Source: Comamonas sp.
GTDB lineage: Bacteria; Pseudomonadota; Gammaproteobacteria; Burkholderiales; Burkholderiaceae_C
Direction: 5' to 3'
Length of the DNA: 64,000 bases
Assembly: GCA_028690035.1 (NCBI GenBank)
Contig: JAQVCA010000003.1
Coordinates: 266,710-330,709, forward strand
The stretch's first letter is position 1, and every line of letters starts with the position of its first letter. Positions 38,818-47,364 of the stretch are shown here, in pieces. Position numbers and translations under genes: made by a program. A model generated the notes under the pieces. That model was given only the letters and a program-made list of their open reading frames with translations. It was not told where the DNA came from and searched no databases.

Positions 38818-39713
38818 GCGCTGGCCGGGGCCGCAGAGGCAGGGGTATTCAAGAGGACCCGCAGCTCCTGCAGCACTTGCGCAGCGGGTGGGGAGATACC
38901 GCGCCACAGGGCAAAGGCCGCAGCGGCCTGCTCCACCAGCATGCCCAGCCCGTCGCGCGGCTGGGCACCATGCTGAGCGGCCCAGTCCAGAAAGCCCTGG
39001 GCGGCCGGGCCATACATCATGTCGTAGGCCAGACTGCCAGGGCGCAGCACCTGGGCCGGCACCGGGCTGCCCGCACCCTGCAAGCTGGCTGCTGTGGCGT
39101 TGATGATGATAGAGAAATCACCGTCTAACGCTTGCTGGTCTTGCGCTTGCAGCTCTACTTTTTGTTGCTCTGCCAGCCCCTGGTGGCCGGCCACCAAAGC
39201 CTGTGCCTTGACCGCCGTGCGGTTGCACACCACCAGGCGGCGTGGCTGCTGCTCCAGCAGGGGGCCCAAGACACCGGCGGCAGCGCCACCCGCCCCGACC
39301 AGCAGCACATCCTGCCCCGCCAGGCTGCGCCCGGCGTTGCGCGTGATGTCGGCCACCAGGCCCAAGCCATCGGTGTTGTCGGCATGGATCTGGCCTTGGG
39401 CATCGATCACCAAGGTGTTGGCCGCTCCTGCCAATTGCACACGGGCGCTGACATGGTGCGCGCAGGCCGCAGCTTCGTGCTTAAAGGGCACGGTCACATT
39501 GCACCCACGCCCGCCTTCGGCAATGAAGGCGTGCAGGCTGGCACGAAAGCCATCCAGCGGTGCCAGACGTGCTTGGTAGTCCACTGGCTCGCCCGACAGG
39601 GCCGCAAAGCGGGCGTGGATCCAGGGGGAGCGGCTGTGTGCCACCGGGTGGCCAATCACGCAGTAGCGATCGGGGGACAAGACAGACGGTGAGGACAAAG
39701 GCGAGGTGCTCAT
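38814..39713 (-). CDS. aroE: Shikimate dehydrogenase AroE
   Basis: A 299-residue NADP-dependent enzyme reducing 3-dehydroshikimate to shikimate. Substrate-site stretches: GHPVAHSRSPWIHARF, NVTVPFKHEA and NTDGLGLVADI; the cofactor loop is VLLVGAGGAAAGVLGPL. Residues around VELQAQDQQALDGDFS, just before IIINATA, are encoded by a copy of the dispersed repeat, in a position that varies between homologues. With aroG (50.4 kb) it belongs to the same pathway but not the same operon. It lies in a minus-strand run with tonB-like, rnb and mtgA. Confidence 0.94.
   Translation of the reverse strand: MSTSPLSSPSVLSPDRYCVIGHPVAHSRSPWIHARFAALSGEPVDYQARLAPLDGFRASLHAFIAEGGRGCNVTVPFKHEAAACAHHVSARVQLAGAANTLVIDAQGQIHADNTDGLGLVADITRNAGRSLAGQDVLLVGAGGAAAGVLGPLLEQQPRRLVVCNRTAVKAQALVAGHQGLAEQQKVELQAQDQQALDGDFSIIINATAASLQGAGSPVPAQVLRPGSLAYDMMYGPAAQGFLDWAAQHGAQPRDGLGMLVEQAAAAFALWRGISPPAAQVLQELRVLLNTPASAAPASA
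39109..39162 (-). repeat. Dispersed repeat copy read in frame inside aroE
   Basis: On the minus strand: GTAGAGCTGCAAGCGCAAGA, then CCAGCAAGCGTTAGACGG and TGATTTC. It matches the full-length copy at 4797 along both halves and codes for about 17 residues of AroE. Confidence 0.6.
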
Positions 39714-39742
39714 GGCAGCAAAGGAGGCAGGCCCACGTGGGC

Positions 39743-40597
39743 TTACTGCACGTTGGTCTCTAGGGTTTGTTCATGCGTGAAGGCAAAGCGTGCCACCACC
39801 GCGATCTGATCGGCCTTGGCGCGCATGGGCGCACTGAAGTCACCAAAAGGCCCGGCAGCATAGGCAATCGCCTGGGCGCGGCGATCGAGTTGCGGATTGC
39901 CTGAGCTTTGCACCACCTCGGTCTCGAGCACGCGCCCATCGTGGTTGATGGTCAGGATCATGACCAGTTGGCCATACAGCTTGCTGCCCTGGTGCTCGGG
40001 GAAATTGCTCGTGCCTTTTTCCTCCACCTTGTGGCGCAAGGCGGTGTAGTACAAGGCAAACGCTTCTTCGCGCGTGGCGGGGCTGATGTAGCGCTTTTTA
40101 GGGCGGGCGTTTTCTTCGTTAATGCGCTTTTCGATCTCGGCCAGCAGCTTGAGCAGTTGCTTGCGCTTGGCTTCCTGCTGCTCGCGGTCTTGCTGCTGCG
40201 AGACCTCGCGCGGGTCAAACTCGGGCAGCTGCGCCACCTGCTGGCGCAGCTGGGTCAGCAAGGTGGTTTGCTGTTCCTGCAGGGCATCGAGCTGGCGTTG
40301 GCGCTCTTCAAACTCGTCGCCCACGCTGGTCAGCGCCGAATAAGGCATCGGGCTGCTGGCGCGCCCCTGCGCGGCATCGCCACCACCGGCCAGCGAAGCC
40401 TGGGCAATGGCCTGCGGGGTTTCAGGCTGCTCTTGGCTGCGCGTGTTCACCAAAATTACCTCCAGGGGGGTGTCCTGGAAGATGCGATTGAACTGCTGGG
40501 GGGCCACAAAGCGCACACTCAGCAGCACCAAATGCACAGCCAACGAGATGGTCAGGGCAAGCGTCAGGGGGGAGGCGCTACGCAGCGCGGTAGGCAT
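39743..40597 (-). CDS. TonB-like energy transducer protein
   Basis: A 284-residue protein with an N-terminal membrane helix (LTLALTISLAVHLVLLSV), a periplasmic coiled coil rich in Gln and Glu (~85-150) instead of the usual Pro-rich spacer, and a C-terminal TonB domain (LYGQLVMILTINHDGRVLETEVVQSSG). It may transmit proton-motive force to outer-membrane receptors, though no exbB/exbD or receptor genes are near. I start at ATG 40597, two bases from the rnb stop; GTG 40603 is an alternative. Related genes occupy this spot beside aroE in other Burkholderiales (from memory). Confidence 0.85.
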   Translation of the reverse strand: MPTALRSASPLTLALTISLAVHLVLLSVRFVAPQQFNRIFQDTPLEVILVNTRSQEQPETPQAIAQASLAGGGDAAQGRASSPMPYSALTSVGDEFEERQRQLDALQEQQTTLLTQLRQQVAQLPEFDPREVSQQQDREQQEAKRKQLLKLLAEIEKRINEENARPKKRYISPATREEAFALYYTALRHKVEEKGTSNFPEHQGSKLYGQLVMILTINHDGRVLETEVVQSSGNPQLDRRAQAIAYAAGPFGDFSAPMRAKADQIAVVARFAFTHEQTLETNVQ

Positions 40598-40599
40598 TT

Positions 40600-42681
40600 T
40601 CACGGGGCAGCAGGGGTGGGGTCAGGAGGGCTGTCGGTGTCGTTCAGATCGACGGCGATGGCAATCGGGCCGGCAACGGTGCTCGTGTCTTCGCTGTCCT
40701 CATCGTCCAGAGGGGCATCGTCGCTCGGGTCTTGGGGATCGTCGAGTCGGGCCGTGATGGTGCCGTGAATATCCAAGCTGATCAAGTCGGCCTGGCCCAG
40801 CTTGACGCGCACGCGCGCACCACGGGCCATACCTTGCGCACCCAGCACGTTGACGACCAGGGGCAGATGGTCGGCGCGCACCAAGGCACCACCAGCGGCA
40901 TCGTCGCGAATCAGCGCACCGTCGATCTCGGTGATGCCGTTTTGCTCCAGGTAGCGCAGCGTCCAGTAGCGCTCCATGCCCGCCTGGTAGCCGTTGTAAG
41001 CGCTGTAGGTGCCGTCAAAGCTGCTGATGATGGAGAACAGGTCGGCATCCTTGGGCTTGAAGGGCGCGGCCAGCGCAGCGGTGGCACCGTGGCGCGCGCA
41101 GGCGATGATCTGCCACTGGTTGACCAAGTCCACATAGCGGCGCAGCGGTGATGTGGCCCAGACATAGCAGGGCACGCCCATGCCCGCGTGCGGCAGGGCT
41201 TTGGTGCTCATGCGCACCTTGACGCCTGGGGCCATGCTCGCCTGGCTGCGATAAATGCCGGGCACGCCGTACTCGGCCAGCAGCTGGCCCCAGGTGCTGT
41301 TGGCCACGATCGCGGCCTCGGCCACGATCAGATCCAGCGGCGCGCCGCGCTTGCGCGTGCTGATCTGCACCACTTCGTGGCCCGTGGGCACGTCTTTGCC
41401 GTTGCCTTCCAGGCGGAAGCTGTAATCGGGGCGCGAGAAGTTCTCGGGCTTGCCGCGCACCTCTTCACGCCGCATCTTCAAGTGCTGCGCCAGACGGTGC
41501 AAAAATGCGAGCTGCTCGCGCACGCCCAGCAAGTCTTGGGGCGTGTTTTCTATCTGAATTTCCGGGTTACCCAGCCATTCGGCGGTGACGATGTGGTCCA
41601 GCTGGTCGTGGCGCAGGTTGTGCGCCACCGGCACCCGCTCCAGGCGCGTGGTTTTGTTCCGTACCTCCAGCGTGGCCTCGTCGTAGGTCACGTACAACGA
41701 CACCGCCGGGTTGCTGCGCCCGGCGTCCAGCGTGTAGGTCTGCACCACGGCATCGGGCAGCATGGTGATTTTGTAACCGGGCATGTACACCGTGGACAGG
41801 CGGTTGCGCCCCAGCTTGTCCAGCTCGGAGCCAGGCGCAATCGCCAGCCCGGGCGCGGCAATGTGGATGCCCACCGTCACCTGCCCGCTGCCCAGGCCGG
41901 TGACCGAGAGGGCATCGTCGATCTCGGTGGTTTGCGAATCGTCGATGGAGTAGGCCTGCACATCGGCCAGCGGCAAATCATCGGGGGGCTGGGGCGCGGG
42001 CAGGTCGGCAAAGCCCGTGCCCTTGGGAAAGTGGTCCAGCAAGAAGCGCTGCCAGTGAAATTCGTAGGCCGAGGCAATCGCCCCCGCCTGCTGCAGCAGC
42101 TGCAAGGGCGCTTGCTGGGCCTGGCGGCTGGCTTCCACCACGGCCTTGTATTCGGGCGCGTTCTTGTCGGGGCGAAACAAAATTTTGTACAGCTGCTCGC
42201 GGATGGGCGCCGGGCATTGGCCACTGACCAGCTCCTGCGCCCAGGTATCGATTTGCGCCTGCAGCTGCTTTTTCTTTTCGATGGCGGCCAGCGCCTGTTG
42301 CAGGATTTCTGCGGGGGCTTTCTTGAAGCGCCCCTTGCCCGCACGGCGGAAGTAGTGCGGTGCCCCAAACACGGCCAGCAGCATGGCCGCCTGCTCCACC
42401 AACGTGGCCTGCGCCGAGAAGTACTCGCGCGCGATGTCGGCAAAACCAAAATCGTCCTCGGGGGCAAATTCCCAGGCCAAGTCCAGGTCGATCTCGGCGG
42501 CCTGCGCTTGCGCCTGCGCGAGCAAATCCGCCGGGCTGGGCTTGTCGAACTTGAGCAGGATATTGGCGGCCTTGACCTTGACCCGCTTGCCCGAGTCCAG
42601 CTCAATCTGGGAAGAGGCATCGGCCTCGGAAAGGATACGGCCAGCAAAGAACTTGCCAGCGTCTTCAAACAGTGCGTGCAT
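40600..42681 (-). CDS. RNase II/RNase R family exoribonuclease (RNB domain)
   Basis: A 693-residue RNB-domain protein. The catalytic Asp cluster is in YSIDDSQTTEIDDALSV; other family stretches are GIHIAAPG, STVYMPGYKITMLP and YVWATSPLRRYVDLVNQWQ. It would degrade single-stranded RNA 3' to 5'. The N-terminal cold-shock part is divergent and the C-terminal S1-like region is short, ending in an acidic tail (DDPQDPSDDAPLDDEDSED). So it is neither a typical RNase II nor a typical RNase R. First gene of the run leading to tonB-like, aroE and mtgA. Confidence 0.9.
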   Translation of the reverse strand: MHALFEDAGKFFAGRILSEADASSQIELDSGKRVKVKAANILLKFDKPSPADLLAQAQAQAAEIDLDLAWEFAPEDDFGFADIAREYFSAQATLVEQAAMLLAVFGAPHYFRRAGKGRFKKAPAEILQQALAAIEKKKQLQAQIDTWAQELVSGQCPAPIREQLYKILFRPDKNAPEYKAVVEASRQAQQAPLQLLQQAGAIASAYEFHWQRFLLDHFPKGTGFADLPAPQPPDDLPLADVQAYSIDDSQTTEIDDALSVTGLGSGQVTVGIHIAAPGLAIAPGSELDKLGRNRLSTVYMPGYKITMLPDAVVQTYTLDAGRSNPAVSLYVTYDEATLEVRNKTTRLERVPVAHNLRHDQLDHIVTAEWLGNPEIQIENTPQDLLGVREQLAFLHRLAQHLKMRREEVRGKPENFSRPDYSFRLEGNGKDVPTGHEVVQISTRKRGAPLDLIVAEAAIVANSTWGQLLAEYGVPGIYRSQASMAPGVKVRMSTKALPHAGMGVPCYVWATSPLRRYVDLVNQWQIIACARHGATAALAAPFKPKDADLFSIISSFDGTYSAYNGYQAGMERYWTLRYLEQNGITEIDGALIRDDAAGGALVRADHLPLVVNVLGAQGMARGARVRVKLGQADLISLDIHGTITARLDDPQDPSDDAPLDDEDSEDTSTVAGPIAIAVDLNDTDSPPDPTPAAP

Positions 42682-42722
42682 GGGGGCGGATTGTCACACG
42701 GCCTGCCCACACAGTTGAAAAA

Positions 42723-43316
42723 TTAAGCCAGCTCTAAAAACCCCATCAGCACCGGCAGGTGCTGCTCGAAGCCGCTGATGGCATGGTCGCCGCCTTCGAT
42801 GATGTGCTGCTGCGCGTGCGGGTAGCGCTGCACCATGTCGCGCCAGTTCAGTACCTCGTCGCCGGTGCAGAAGATGCCCAGCTCGGGCCCTGCTGGGGGC
42901 AGATCGCGCACACTTAGGGTGCGCAGCTCGTCGATGTATTCGGGGCGAAAGAAGATGGCTTGCTCGGGCGCATGCCACAGGGGCTGCTGGCCCACGTAGC
43001 TGGCCAGGGTCTGGTCGGGTGCGACCGAGGGGTTGAGCAAGGCGCTTTTGCAGCGCTTGTGCTGCGCCACGTAGCTGGCGTAGTAGCCGCCCAGCGAAGA
43101 GCCGATCACCGCCATCTGTGCGCTGGGCCAATCGGCAACCGCTTGTAAAACTGCGCGCATTGCAGCAGCAGGCGAGGCGGGCAGCTGCGGACACAGCCAC
43201 ACCACCTGCGGGTGGTGCTGGCGCACATAGTCGGCCACCAGGCGGGCTTTGGTCGATTGGGGCGAGGAGCGAAAACCGTGCAGGTAGAGCAGATGGGTGG
43301 TGGGCATGGTGGGCAT
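42723..43316 (-). CDS. YqiA/YcfP-family alpha/beta-hydrolase (esterase)
   Basis: A 197-residue small esterase. The N-terminal LLYLHGFRSSPQSTKA, nucleophile elbow GSSLGGYYA, Asp in CTGDEVLNWRDM and His in EGGDHAISGFE make a full catalytic triad as in YqiA. Substrate unknown. Start at 43316 (MPTMPTTH) or three codons later; neither has a strong ribosome site. Divergent from rodA across 80 bases. Confidence 0.88.
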   Translation of the reverse strand: MPTMPTTHLLYLHGFRSSPQSTKARLVADYVRQHHPQVVWLCPQLPASPAAAMRAVLQAVADWPSAQMAVIGSSLGGYYASYVAQHKRCKSALLNPSVAPDQTLASYVGQQPLWHAPEQAIFFRPEYIDELRTLSVRDLPPAGPELGIFCTGDEVLNWRDMVQRYPHAQQHIIEGGDHAISGFEQHLPVLMGFLELA

Positions 43317-43396
43317 AACAGGGCAATCACGCAAGATGGGGGCTGTAGCGGGCGCAAGCGCACCGCGCAAGCGAGGGCGCAGGATAATCGCGCTCT

Positions 43397-44569
43397 ATGT
43401 CTGCTGAATTTGACAAGCCCTCGCCGCTGCGGCGCATTCTGCCCATGTTCCAGGGCTTCGACTGGCTGCTGTTGCTGGTGATCGCATTTTTGGCGGGGCT
43501 GGGCCTGCTGGCCATGTACTCTGCCGGTTACGACCACGGCACGCGTTTTGTGGATCATGCGCGCAACATGCTGTTGGCTGCAGCCATCCTGTTTGTCGTG
43601 GCCCAGGTGCCACCGCAAAAAATCATGTTGGCGGCGGTGCCGCTGTATGGCGTGGGGGTGGCGCTGCTGGTGGCGGTGCTGCTATTTGGCATCACCAAAA
43701 AGGGCGCTACGCGCTGGGTGAATATGGGCGTAGTGATCCAGCCATCGGAGCTCCTCAAAATCGCCATGCCGCTGATGCTGGCGTGGTGGTTTCAGCGCCG
43801 CGAGGGACAGATCCGCGCCTGGGATTTTGTGATCGCCTTTGGCATTCTGGCCCTGCCGACGGCGCTGATTTTGAAACAGCCCGACCTGGGCACCTCACTG
43901 CTGGTGCTGGCTTCGGGTTTGGCAGTGATCTTTTTTGCTGGCTTACCCTGGAAGCTGGTGCTACCCCCGGTGCTGTTGGGGGCGGTGGGCATTGCGTTGC
44001 TGATTGCCAATGAAGAGTCGCTGTGCGCTGATGGCGTGAGCTGGTACTTGTTGCACGATTACCAGCGCACGCGTGTGTGCACCTTGCTCGATCCCATGCG
44101 CGACCCTTTGGGCAAGGGATTTCACATCATCCAGGGCATGATTGCCATTGGCTCAGGCGGCGTGTGGGGCAAAGGGTTTATGGCGGGCACACAGACCCAT
44201 TTGGAATTTATCCCCGAGCGCACCACCGACTTCATTTTTGCCGCCTATGCCGAAGAGTTCGGGCTGGTGGGCGGGTTGTGCCTGATTGTGGGTTTTTTGC
44301 TGCTGGTCTGGCGTGCCCTGGCGATTGGTTTGCAGGCCAATACGTTGTTTGGCCGCTTGATAGCTACGGCAGTAGCTATGATTTTCTTTACCTATGCCTT
44401 TGTCAACATGGGCATGGTCAGTGGCATCCTGCCCGTGGTGGGCGTGCCCCTGCCGTTCATCAGCTATGGCGGCACGGCCATGGTCACGCTGGGGCTGGCT
44501 CTGGGCATTTTGATGTCGGTTTCGCGCGCGCAGCGTCTGGCCGTGCGCGCGGCGCGGCGCAGCCTGTAG
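43397..44569 (+). CDS. rodA: Rod-shape SEDS glycosyltransferase RodA (MrdB)
   Basis: A 390-residue SEDS polymerase with about ten membrane helices, partner of PBP2 in lateral wall synthesis. Family stretches: LLAMYSAGYDHGT, NMGVVIQPSELLKIAMP, LKQPDLGTSLLVLASG, EFIPERTTDFIFAAYAEEFG and LPFISYGGTAM. The usual neighbours mreBCD and mrdA are not present here. A 20-base palindrome inside the gene encodes LIATAVAM within a membrane helix. Start at 43397 (MSAEFDKPS). Confidence 0.96.
   Translation: MSAEFDKPSPLRRILPMFQGFDWLLLLVIAFLAGLGLLAMYSAGYDHGTRFVDHARNMLLAAAILFVVAQVPPQKIMLAAVPLYGVGVALLVAVLLFGITKKGATRWVNMGVVIQPSELLKIAMPLMLAWWFQRREGQIRAWDFVIAFGILALPTALILKQPDLGTSLLVLASGLAVIFFAGLPWKLVLPPVLLGAVGIALLIANEESLCADGVSWYLLHDYQRTRVCTLLDPMRDPLGKGFHIIQGMIAIGSGGVWGKGFMAGTQTHLEFIPERTTDFIFAAYAEEFGLVGGLCLIVGFLLLVWRALAIGLQANTLFGRLIATAVAMIFFTYAFVNMGMVSGILPVVGVPLPFISYGGTAMVTLGLALGILMSVSRAQRLAVRAARRSL
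44359..44385. repeat. Repeat-like palindrome inside rodA
   Basis: ATAGCTAC (44360-44367) and GTAGCTAT (44372-44379) flank GGCA; the sequence starts GATAGCT and ends CTATGATTTT as repeat copies do. It is a short or remnant copy placed in frame in a membrane helix. Confidence 0.45.
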
Positions 44570-44593
44570 GCGCCCTCTCTACAATCGCTCCCC

Positions 44594-46054
44594 ATGATTT
44601 CACGCGAACCCACTATTGAGCGCTTGGCCACGGCCAGGCAGTTGTTGCTTGAGCCGTTTGGCTTGGACGAAAGCCACCTGGCGCAGGCGCTGGCCGCCAT
44701 CCGCGCCCATGAGGTGGACGATGCCGACCTGTACTTCCAGTACACCCGTGCCGAAGGCTGGAGCCTGGAAGAAGGCATCGTCAAAACAGGCTCGTTCTCC
44801 ATCGACCAGGGCGTGGGCGTGCGCGCCGTCAGCGGCGAAAAAACCGCCTTTGCCTATTCCGACGACTTGTCGGCGGCCTCGCTCATGGATGCAGCGCACA
44901 CCGTGCGCGCCATTGGCAGTGCGGGCAAAAGCGCCAAGGTGCGTATCCCCAAGACCAAAATCGCCCCCAGCCGCAGCCTGTACCCAGCGCTGGATCCCAT
45001 CGCCACGCTGGGCAGCACCGACAAGGTGGCGCTGCTGGGCCGCGTGGAAGCGCTGGCGCGTGCGCAAGACCCGCGCATCGTGCAGGTGATGGCCGGTTTG
45101 GCCAGCGAGTACGACGTGGTGCTGGTGGCGCGCGCCGATGGCACGCTGGCCGCCGATGTGCGCCCGCTGGTGCGCCTGTCGGTCACCGTGATTGCCGAGC
45201 AGGGCGGACGGCGCGAAGTGGGCTCATCGGGCGGCGGTGGACGCTTTGGTTTGGCCTACTTTGACGATGCACTGATCGCGGAATACGTGGGCGAGGCCGT
45301 GCGCCAGGCCCTGACCAATCTGGACGCACGCCCCGCCCCGGCGGGCGAGATGACTGTGGTGCTGGGCGCAGGCTGGCCCGGTGTGCTGCTGCACGAAGCC
45401 GTAGGCCATGGCCTGGAAGGCGACTTCAACCGCAAAGGCTCCAGTGCCTTCAGTGGCCGTCTGGGCCAGCGCGTGGCGGCCAAGGGCGTCACCATCTTGG
45501 ACGACGGCACCCTGCCCGATCGACGCGGCTCGCTCAATATCGACGACGAAGGCCACGCCACCCAGGCCAATGTGCTGATTGAAGACGGGATTTTGGTCGG
45601 CTACATGCAAGACGCCCTGAACGCCCGACTGATGGGCGTGGCGCCCACCGGCAATGGCCGCCGTGAAAGCTACGCCAGCTTGCCGCTGCCGCGCATGACC
45701 AACACCTACATGCTGGGTGGCGACAAAGACCCGCGCGAGATCGTGGCCAGCATCAAGAAGGGCCTGTACGCCACCAACTTTGGCGGTGGGCAGGTGGACA
45801 TTACCAGCGGCAAATTTGTGTTCTCGGCCAGCCAGGCCTTCTGGGTGGAAAACGGCAAGATCCAGTACCCCGTCAAAGGTGCCACCTTGGTGGGCAATGG
45901 CCCCGAGTGCATGAAAAAGGTCAGCCTGATCGGCAACGACATGCGCCTGGACAGCGGCGTGGGCACCTGCGGCAAGGAAGGCCAGAGCGTACCCGTGGGC
46001 GTGGGCCAGCCCACCATGCGCATTGACGGGCTGACCGTGGGTGGTACCGCTTGA
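44594..46054 (+). CDS. tldD: Metalloprotease TldD
   Basis: A 486-residue TldD. With PmbA (TldE) it forms a zinc protease that processes peptides such as microcin precursors and antitoxins. The zinc motif [16 protein letters not shown] (HExxxH) is intact. The C-terminal part has [20 protein letters not shown] and [16 protein letters not shown]. The partner pmbA gene is not in the window. Start at 44594 ([11 protein letters not shown]), 24 bases after rodA. A repeat copy begins just after the stop. Confidence 0.96.
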   Translation: MISREPTIERLATARQLLLEPFGLDESHLAQALAAIRAHEVDDADLYFQYTRAEGWSLEEGIVKTGSFSIDQGVGVRAVSGEKTAFAYSDDLSAASLMDAAHTVRAIGSAGKSAKVRIPKTKIAPSRSLYPALDPIATLGSTDKVALLGRVEALARAQDPRIVQVMAGLASEYDVVLVARADGTLAADVRPLVRLSVTVIAEQGGRREVGSSGGGGRFGLAYFDDALIAEYVGEAVRQALTNLDARPAPAGEMTVVLGAGWPGVLLHEAVGHGLEGDFNRKGSSAFSGRLGQRVAAKGVTILDDGTLPDRRGSLNIDDEGHATQANVLIEDGILVGYMQDALNARLMGVAPTGNGRRESYASLPLPRMTNTYMLGGDKDPREIVASIKKGLYATNFGGGQVDITSGKFVFSASQAFWVENGKIQYPVKGATLVGNGPECMKKVSLIGNDMRLDSGVGTCGKEGQSVPVGVGQPTMRIDGLTVGGTA

Positions 46055-46056
46055 TT

Positions 46057-46106
46057 TTGATAGCTGCTACCGCTTGCCTGGCAAGGGTTTAGTGCCATTT
46101 TTATCC
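46057..46106 (+). repeat. Dispersed repeat copy after tldD
   Basis: GATAGCTGCTACCGCTTGCC then TGGCAAGGGTTTAGTGCC and ATTTTTATCC; nearly full length. It ends about 35 bases before the terminator. Confidence 0.75.
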
Positions 46107-46140
46107 AAATAATTACCCGGCAATTCAGCGGGTGCTCAAT

Positions 46141-46171
46141 AAAAAAGGGATGCTTAGAGCATCCCTTTTTT
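46141..46171. terminator. Bidirectional terminator between tldD and the thiosulfate dehydrogenase gene
   Basis: AAAAAAGGGATGC (46141-46153) pairs perfectly with GCATCCCTTTTTT (46159-46171) around the loop TTAGA. The T-run on both strands lets it end both converging genes. Confidence 0.95.
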
Positions 46172-46187
46172 ATGGCAGATGAACTGC

Positions 46188-47225
46188 TTACTTGGCGCCA
46201 GCCTCTTGGGCTTTCGCACGCTCTGCCGCGCCCAAGGCTTTGAGTTCTGCAGCCATGGCGCGCTGCTTTTCCACCAGCGGTGGGTAAGGGCCATAGCGGT
46301 GCTGATCGGCCGAGGCACCCAGCACATAGGGAGGGAAGGCCGAGTCCACGGGCTTGTTGTAGCGCGCAGGGAAATCCACTTCCAGGTTGGCCTTTTGCGG
46401 ACGGGGTTGGGAGAGCATGTAGGCGGCCACGTCGTAGGCCTCATCGTCCGAGAGCTGCGGGGCATCAAACGTGCTGCCCTGGGGCATGTTGTGCTTGACA
46501 AAGCGCGTGGCCATGATCAAGCGGTTCATACCAGCGCCGTTGTTGAAGGTGTCATCGCCCCACAGCGGCGGGAAGATGTAGCCCTGCGCATCACCCAGTT
46601 TGCCTACGCGCATGCCCTGGCCATCGGCGCCGTGGCACATGGAGCACTTGGCTTCGTACACCTTGGCACCGGCCTGTACATCGGCACGGCGGTTGGGCAT
46701 CTTGCTTTGCACTATGCCAGAGCCTTCGACGGTGGCCCCCACCGGAATGCCACGCGATAAGAACGAGATGTAGGTCACGTAGGCTTTCATCTCGCGCGAA
46801 TCCAGGGGCAGGGCCTTGCCGTTCATGCTGCGCTCCATGCAGCCGTTGACGCGCTCCTCGACGGTGCTGATGTCGTCCTCGCGCCCACGGTACTGGGGGA
46901 AGGTGGCGCTCACGCCCGTCCAGGGCATGGCAAACGGTTTGGTCGCCGCTTCTTGGTGGCACGAGGCGCAGGCCAAGTTATTGCCTGCAAAACGCTTGCG
47001 CAGGTCTTGCACCTCGGGGCCTATGTGCTCGAAAGTGCGTACCGTGAGCTGATGGCCGTATTCAACCAGGTCGCGGTAGGGGCCAGGGGGCAGCTGCTGG
47101 ATATCGGGCACAGCGCGCCCAGCCAGTTGGACAACGGCTGGCGCATCGGCAGCGTGCGCACTGGCGCTCACCAGTGCCGACATGGCGACCAGCATGAGAG
47201 AAGGGATGGGGCAGAATTTCATCAT
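46188..47225 (-). CDS. tsdA: TsdA-type diheme cytochrome c, probable thiosulfate dehydrogenase
   Basis: A 345-residue exported diheme c-type cytochrome. A Sec signal ends near ASAHA|ADAPA. Heme sites are C86-ASCH and C194-SMCH. Between them come TsdA-typical stretches: KPFAMPWTGVSATFPQYRGR and VEERVNGCMERSMNGKALP, where C129 lies 43 residues after the first heme cysteine, the place of the unusual axial Cys ligand in TsdA as I remember it. Then FPPLWGDDTFNNGAGM and HNMPQG (candidate Met ligand). It probably converts thiosulfate to tetrathionate in the periplasm, or the reverse. It is divergent from a TtrS/TtrR-like pair. Start 47225, or 47222. Confidence 0.85.
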   Translation of the reverse strand: MMKFCPIPSLMLVAMSALVSASAHAADAPAVVQLAGRAVPDIQQLPPGPYRDLVEYGHQLTVRTFEHIGPEVQDLRKRFAGNNLACASCHQEAATKPFAMPWTGVSATFPQYRGREDDISTVEERVNGCMERSMNGKALPLDSREMKAYVTYISFLSRGIPVGATVEGSGIVQSKMPNRRADVQAGAKVYEAKCSMCHGADGQGMRVGKLGDAQGYIFPPLWGDDTFNNGAGMNRLIMATRFVKHNMPQGSTFDAPQLSDDEAYDVAAYMLSQPRPQKANLEVDFPARYNKPVDSAFPPYVLGASADQHRYGPYPPLVEKQRAMAAELKALGAAERAKAQEAGAK

Positions 47226-47279
47226 GCGCCAATCGTAGAAAGGCCCGAGCGGTTCGCCTATGCTCTCTATCAGGGACAG

Positions 47280-47301
47280 GCCTAGCCGAAATCGGTTAGG
47301 C
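47280..47301. promoter_or_regulatory. Palindrome between tsdA and the sensor kinase gene, candidate regulator site
   Basis: GCCTAGCCGA-AA-TCGGTTAGGC is a 22-base imperfect palindrome in the 139-base divergent gap. A third half-site, CCTAACGG, follows at about 47311-47318. The placement suits binding by the adjacent response regulator; that is an inference. A TATATT box at 47353-47358 may serve the kinase gene. Confidence 0.55.
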
Positions 47302-47364
47302 GCTCTTCCCCTAACGGTCCGGGTGCAGCAAGGCTTTGGGGGATCACTTTGCTATATTTTTTCC

